This document shows positions 58,767-64,000 of a DNA stretch of 64,000 nucleotides, in pieces. Origin of the DNA: Owenia fusiformis (Eukaryota; Annelida; Polychaeta; Sabellida; Oweniidae); the NCBI GenBank assembly GCA_903813345.2, contig CAIIXF020000012.1, positions 9,322,432 to 9,386,431 of the forward strand, given 5' to 3'. How positions within the stretch are numbered: position 1 is the first letter of the stretch; each line of letters begins with the position of its first letter. The notes below the pieces were generated by a model, which searched no databases, was not told the DNA's origin, and saw only the letters and a program-made list of their open reading frames with translations. A program made the translations under genes and the position numbers.

Positions 58767-59740
58767 GAGGCTACCAGGAAAAGAACACCAAAAATTGCCT
58801 TAATATCAGTTATTTCACAAAATAAGGTAGGAGACACGTCACACGTGACAAATCAAATGAATTTTTGATTTTTTGAAATTGCATATTTCTAGCTACAGTT
58901 CGGGACATAAATAAATGACAGGTGGATTTGCTGAAGTGAGAATTTCCCATGTTAAAAATGAGAGAATTTTCAATAGGCCATACATCAGTGGATGAGATTA
59001 AACAAAATGTGAAATATACAAAATTTAAGGGATATGTATCTAGACAATATTGGAAATTATGGGCTTTCAGACGACCATAATTAGGAAATGGTGATCGAAA
59101 ATCATTTATTTTTGTCCCCAACTTTAGTCTACGTCACAGTCATTCTATGCATCAATGCGAACAAAATCAGATAATTATATGACTTACCTTACAACTAACT
59201 TGATAGGGGAAGGTATGCAATAGCACAGAAAGCAGTATAATCCAGATACACGAAGGTTTCAAAAGGTAAATATCAAATCGTTTGATCAGAGCTCAAACGG
59301 AAAAGCTAACTAATGCGCATGCGCAAAACACTTACACTAGACGAAAAAAGTATTCAAGAAAATTTACCGGGTATTGGATTTTCCATTGGTAATATTCAAA
59401 CGCCGTGGCATTACCAGTGTTCAACATATCAACATCGACCATCGTCTATTATCATCAGGTGTCACATATTGTTTCTTCGGGAATTTAAAGATTGACAGTA
59501 AGAATGAGGTTACACACTTATTCATTGGGTAATGGATACACTGAACACATACATGCACTGTCTCACCATACTAGCCTCAATGATCTTACATGACATCTAT
59601 AAATCAGAAACAGAAAGAAACTTGATATTGTAATACAGTGAAACTGAGAACTAAAAATTTACTCTACTAATAGATGTCGTGTAAGACCACCAAGGCTACC
59701 CTTACAATACTAAATCATTGCCTATCATGATCGATGCGAG

Positions 59741-59880
59741 AATTGTCTATTATCATCAACGATTGTCTAGCATCGTTTTCTAGCATCGTTTTCTAGCATC
59801 ATTGTCTAGCATCGTTTTCTAGCATCCTTGTCTGTCCGATTATCATTTATCATCGTCTACTATCGTCGTTTATCGACATC
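59741..59880 (+). repeat. tandem TCTAGCATCGTTT repeat
   Basis: Several copies of TCTAGCATCGTT and TTGTCTAGCATC, then TATCATC-rich low-complexity sequence to about 60060 (ATCATATCAAGTC). Confidence 0.75.
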
Positions 59881-60735
59881 ATTCATCATATGGGAATCAT
59901 ATCAAGTCATATTAAATTATATCTAAGTAAATCAATCAAATTAAATTATGTCTACCATATCAATCATATTAATTAAATAATAAAAAATCTAATCAATCAT
60001 ATAAATATCAATCATATTTTAATCATGTCAAGTCATATCAAATCATTCCAATCATATTTAAAAATAACAACTCAGATAGTCAGGATATATATTCCTCTAA
60101 ATGTTTTACACATATTAACAATTGATTATCTATTAAAATTCTGAACCAGTTTTGAGATATTGGACCTCAAAAACTGAAAAAGGTCTAATTATTTATTCTT
60201 CCTCCCTCTTTTTCTCCTACTTCCAACTAGCTTTCAACTAGCTACTACATAACCCTACTAGGGACCTGGGCTGAACTTGGCGGGAAAGGAATCTTTTATC
60301 TGGGTCAAGGACAAAGGTCAAAATCTAAATCAAATATAAGTTTTTTTAAGTTTCTCGAATCCTGACACTACACTCTAATATTTTTGCCTGAATTTTTGCA
60401 TACAGATAGATATTAGTATTCTATCAAACAAGGCCCATTTTCCATCAAACTTGGCACAACTACTATCAGGTGGATATCCTTCAAAAATAACTATATTTTT
60501 TCAAGGTCAAGGTCGCCATCTTAAAAGGAGAATTACGGAGCTAAATCTGCTCTTCATACAATGTTTGATAGCTATTATTCACCACAGAACAAAGATCTTT
60601 GCACTGGTATGCCCATTTCCATGAGATAATACACGTGAAAGAGGAACTATGTCTTTAAATGTCATCAAAACTTTCAAGTCGTGAAAGGGCCATTTTCGCA
60701 CTACTTTTAGTGGAATAATTCCATTTTCCACACGT

Positions 60736-60790
60736 GAACTTCTGACGCAGAACTTCTGACGCAGAACTTCTGACGCAGAACTTCTGACTC
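60736..60790 (+). repeat. 14-bp microsatellite
   Basis: GAACTTCTGACGCA in nearly four exact copies. Confidence 0.9.
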
Positions 60791-61186
60791 ATTACGATTT
60801 GTTATATTCCTCAAATCATGGTAAGTTATCCTTAATTAACTAATTAGTAATTAATTCATAAGGTATCCAAGTACAACTTTTCAGTATACTTGTCCACTGG
60901 TAGGCCTACATAACGTCATAACATTCAATGAAAACGGCGCTCCGTCATGATCATGTGCAATGTCAGCTATTTTTTAAATCAAACCCTTACAGATTTTACA
61001 ATACCGTTCACCTCTTCATTTAGTCATTTATAGTTTCCACAACAAGTCTCTTTTTGTGGATGATGTCGGCGGTTGGTGTTCGACGTGTCGCAGTTGGCGT
61101 AAACCGTTCAGCGTCTGTAACAAATGGCAGGCTGTGACATTACCCTGCTACCCCACCTCTGTTCATTTTTCAGCCGGACCGGATTA

Positions 61187-61290
61187 GATCTACTTGTGGG
61201 GAGTAAGTCACCCCTCATATATTATGTAGCCTACATTACAATATAGAGAATAATTACAGAGGGGGGTGACTTACTCCCTGTGGATCTACT
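61187..61290. mobile_element. short foldback
   Basis: GGGGAGTAAGTCACCCC is mirrored by GGGGTGACTTACTCCC, with GATCTAC and GTGGATCTACTCC outside. Confidence 0.55.
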
Positions 61291-61713
61291 CCTACCAAGC
61301 ATGAAGCACAGGCCCAGGAACAACCGTTCATCCCCCCCCCCTACTCATTGTGTCAGTGGTTATTCATGTAAACCTATAAGGAAACAAAAAACCTGTAATC
61401 GTGCAATCTAATTTTTTTTAAATTGCATGAGAAATCCAGTATTGTCAACCTCCAAATATTTTCTCGCGGGACAGATTTTAAGACCTAATGTCTCAAAAAT
61501 AAAGCCTTTCAATGACTTAATTCGCGGGACAATCACATGGTCGCAGGACACTTAACAGGATTTTGCGGGATTTCATGGGACATTGCGGGACCCGCCAATA
61601 AGCCTAATTTTGATCAACTTCGCAGGATAATCCCATGAGTTGCGGGACACTTGACAGCTCTGGACCTCATAGAGTACCTCCTGTTAATTAAATGTTCCAT
61701 AATTCTGTTACAG

Positions 61714-61919
61714 GCTACAAAGACAGATATGATACATATATATGTATTAAACAACCCAGTCGTAGGAGGGAGAAGTTACCATGTATTTGATGCTCTCAAA
61801 GATTCATATATTTTTATGAAATGCTGGGTTCATCCTTCGCTGTCATCTTCAATTAAAGAAAAAACATTCATGTACATCAAAAATGGGGACCAAAAATCCA
61901 AAGAGGACGATGAAGCTGT
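61714..61919 (+). CDS. possible exon, unrecognised
   Basis: Acceptor CTGTTACAG and donor TTG|GTACTG bracket an open stretch (ATKTDMIHIYVLNNPVVGGR… …KTFMYIKNGDQKSKEDDEAV). A second open stretch ending in TAA at 63224 (YRDLLSLCTKGIIPEDFHDY… …GSDEEDETDDK) could belong to the same decayed gene. Between them lie a piggyBac insertion and a small frame-breaking duplication (62994-63090). Confidence 0.3.
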
Positions 61920-62232
61920 TGGTACTGTACTTATTCATCCATCCTTCCTATCTCATCCTACCCTATCCTTCCTATCTAAACTTCACATTGCTTCAAATTG
62001 ACCAAACTTTTTTTAAAAATCATCTACAAGATGCCTGGAGTTCATATATGACCTTGTTTTAAGATTTGACCTTTGGCTGACCTTTAAATGTTCAAAAAAG
62101 CCTATGGGGCCTCCGTAAGATTGCTTGCAATCTTCTTATACATCTAGTTATTACTTATATTATGTCACTTTTACATCTTGCTTTCAAAACTTTAGTTGAC
62201 CATCTTTTGTCAAAATGTTATCTGTCATTTAA

Positions 62233-62926
62233 CCTTTAGCGTGCTGCCGGCGGACTCGTCCGCCGAGACTAAAATGTCTCTCACAACTGCCGGCGGACCC
62301 GTACGCCCGATTTCAAACTTTTAAAAACTTTACTTTTTCGCGCCATTCGTATTGTCCAATTAGATTGCCCGATTTATTCAGTGCCTAACATGACTTCCTG
62401 TTGACCTAGAAATGGCGATATTTCGAAAAATAATTCTCAATTCATCAATTTAAACAGTGTTTTAGTCGTTTTTAGTGAACGGATCGTACAAAATGGTGGA
62501 CAAATACGATCACAACGAAAATGTGGAGGAAATAGATTACGATTTCGAGCTCTTTAGGCTCTTGGAAGCCGATAACGGTCATCGAAAATAGAAACTAGAA
62601 TATTTTCTGAATTGAAAAATTGAACATTCGATCGCTGCAAATTCAGATTTGGATTCTGACCAGACGAAGAGGCGGAGCGGCGGATTCCGGAGGAGTATTC
62701 ATGGTATATTTATGCCCAGTCGTGTTAATGTACGAAAAAATTCATGAGAACATTTTTTTCATGAGCCAGGCCACTGTATCTTCCCTTTGTGAAAATTTTA
62801 TCCAGATTCATTCAGTAGTTATTGAGATATTAATTATTTAGTCCAGGTATATCATTTTTTGCACTCTTTGAAAAATAAGCCAGTTGCGTGGGATATATTT
62901 GCTGAAATAAGGCAGCATGGTAAAGG
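62233..62926. mobile_element. piggyBac-type non-autonomous element
   Basis: TTAA at 62229-62232 and 62927-62930. Ends CCTTTAGCGTGCTGCC and GGCAGCATGGTAAAGG are inverted repeats with two mismatches. It retains a 5' stub frame at 62493 (MVDKYDHNENVEEIDYDFEL…) like the acidic N-terminus of piggyBac transposases, then stops; the catalytic domain is deleted. Confidence 0.8.
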
Positions 62927-63671
62927 TTAAACCTACAAGGAATCAAATCCTTGGGATGCAAATCCTTGGGATGAAGCACTCACTGCAAGATACAAGTCAA
63001 AACTCCCCATATCAACACCAAAATATAGTCAAAAGTCAAAACTCAAAAGTCAAAACTCCCCATATCAACACCAAAATATAGAGACCTGCTCTCCCTTTGT
63101 ACCAAAGGCATCATACCTGAAGACTTCCACGATTATTACAAAAATATCTGTCACTTCAAAAATATCAAAAATCGTATCCCAATACCAGGGAGTGATGAGG
63201 AAGATGAAACTGATGATAAGTAACTAAGTATTGACTGAGGTTGAACTAGGGTTTTTGCAAAACTATTCACTTCACGTTTAGACCTGAATGTCAAAAGCAG
63301 TTTTATTAAGCAGTTTGACTTAATTAAGTGGCCTTATCCATATGTGTCATATATTATTATAATATTATATGTATTAAAGACCACTATATATGATATGTAA
63401 ACATAAGATATTACATGTAGATGTAGTTCTATTTGTAACAAGGCAACACATTCACTGGAAAGATTACTTTTACACTTTGACTATGTATTTGTACTGTACA
63501 GGTTGCAAAATAAACAAGCAAATGAATGGTTAAACTTAACATTGTTTCATTGCATTTTTTACTTTTTATGTATATTTAGAGGATTCAAAACATTAAACTC
63601 AAAAATATAGAAGACCAATGTTGAATTTGAACCTTAATAAACTTGAAACAATAACAAAATTATGTAGAAAC

Positions 63672-63799
63672 AAAAAGATTCATATTTAAGTTGAGACAAA
63701 ATATAATCTCACGTTTACTAAAACTGATCAAAATCAAAAAGATTCATATTTAAGTTGAGACAAAATATAATCTCACGTTTACTAAAACTGATCAAAATC
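63672..63799 (+). repeat. 64-bp tandem duplication
   Basis: AAAAAGATTCATATTTAAGT … AAACTGATCAAAATC occurs twice in a row, exactly 64 bp apart. Confidence 0.85.
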
Positions 63800-64000
63800 A
63801 AAAAGTCCCAACTACATTTTAATTAATTGCTCTTGATTAAGGAAATATTGTAAATTAATACTTGAGCATTATTGAAATATTGTAACAAGCATATCATCAA
63901 TTTTTTCCTGAAATTATATGGTCAATAATGTGGAAGTAATAACCAATCAAAAACTTTAAATGCTTTTTTCTCAAATATATGTGACGGAGTGATTTTCATG

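Overview
This is AT-rich animal nuclear DNA. Genes are split by GT-AG introns, intergenic and intronic DNA is packed with transposons, and the best-supported gene is a C-terminal portion of the conserved animal lipid-transfer protein BLTP2 (KIAA0100/Hobbit). A secreted fibrinogen-domain gene and the types of interspersed repeat suggest a marine lophotrochozoan, perhaps a mollusc. That placement is inference only.

Layout. 1-5217: a 121-bp tandem array of about 43 copies, cut by the window edge. Each unit carries a 3' splice site plus the first ~50 bp of the next BLTP2 exon. 5153-25546 (+): the last 19 BLTP2 exons, about 780 codons ending at a stop, all with matching splice phases. Introns hold MITEs, foldbacks, a dispersed repeat family and a second array, 34 head-to-tail copies of a 5' splice donor (18737-19873). 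21482-24126 (-): a two-exon secreted fibrinogen-related gene nested antisense in the last BLTP2 intron. 26-38 kb: a mobile-element zone with an unrecognised minus-strand multi-exon gene (27057-29705), PIF1-like helicase exons (31109-36047) with a recent partial duplication, a 2.1-kb long-inverted-repeat element, and a broken CACTA/EnSpm transposase (36456-37801). 38.6-46.8 kb: decayed non-LTR reverse transcriptase fragments, ~480-bp and ~160-bp tandem arrays, and a 2,027-bp TA-flanked element with CCATGG-rich inverted ends. 48.4-58.1 kb: what looks like a complete two-gene CACTA/EnSpm transposon, with a 5-exon transposase of 901 codons on the minus strand, a divergent 3-exon BEN-like accessory gene on the plus strand, and subterminal arrays rich in the palindrome GTTCTAGAAC on both sides. 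58-64 kb: AT-rich DNA, short tandem repeats and a 694-bp piggyBac-type remnant flanked by TTAA.

Two things deserve most attention. First, BLTP2 carries four tandem duplications that each span a splice site: the acceptor array, the donor array, a 66-bp in-frame donor duplication and a decayed acceptor duplication. In both large arrays only the copy touching the exon body gives an open mRNA. Second, the CACTA element pairs an intact transposase with a BEN-like protein and palindromic subterminal repeats, which suggests an animal counterpart of the two-protein plant Spm system.
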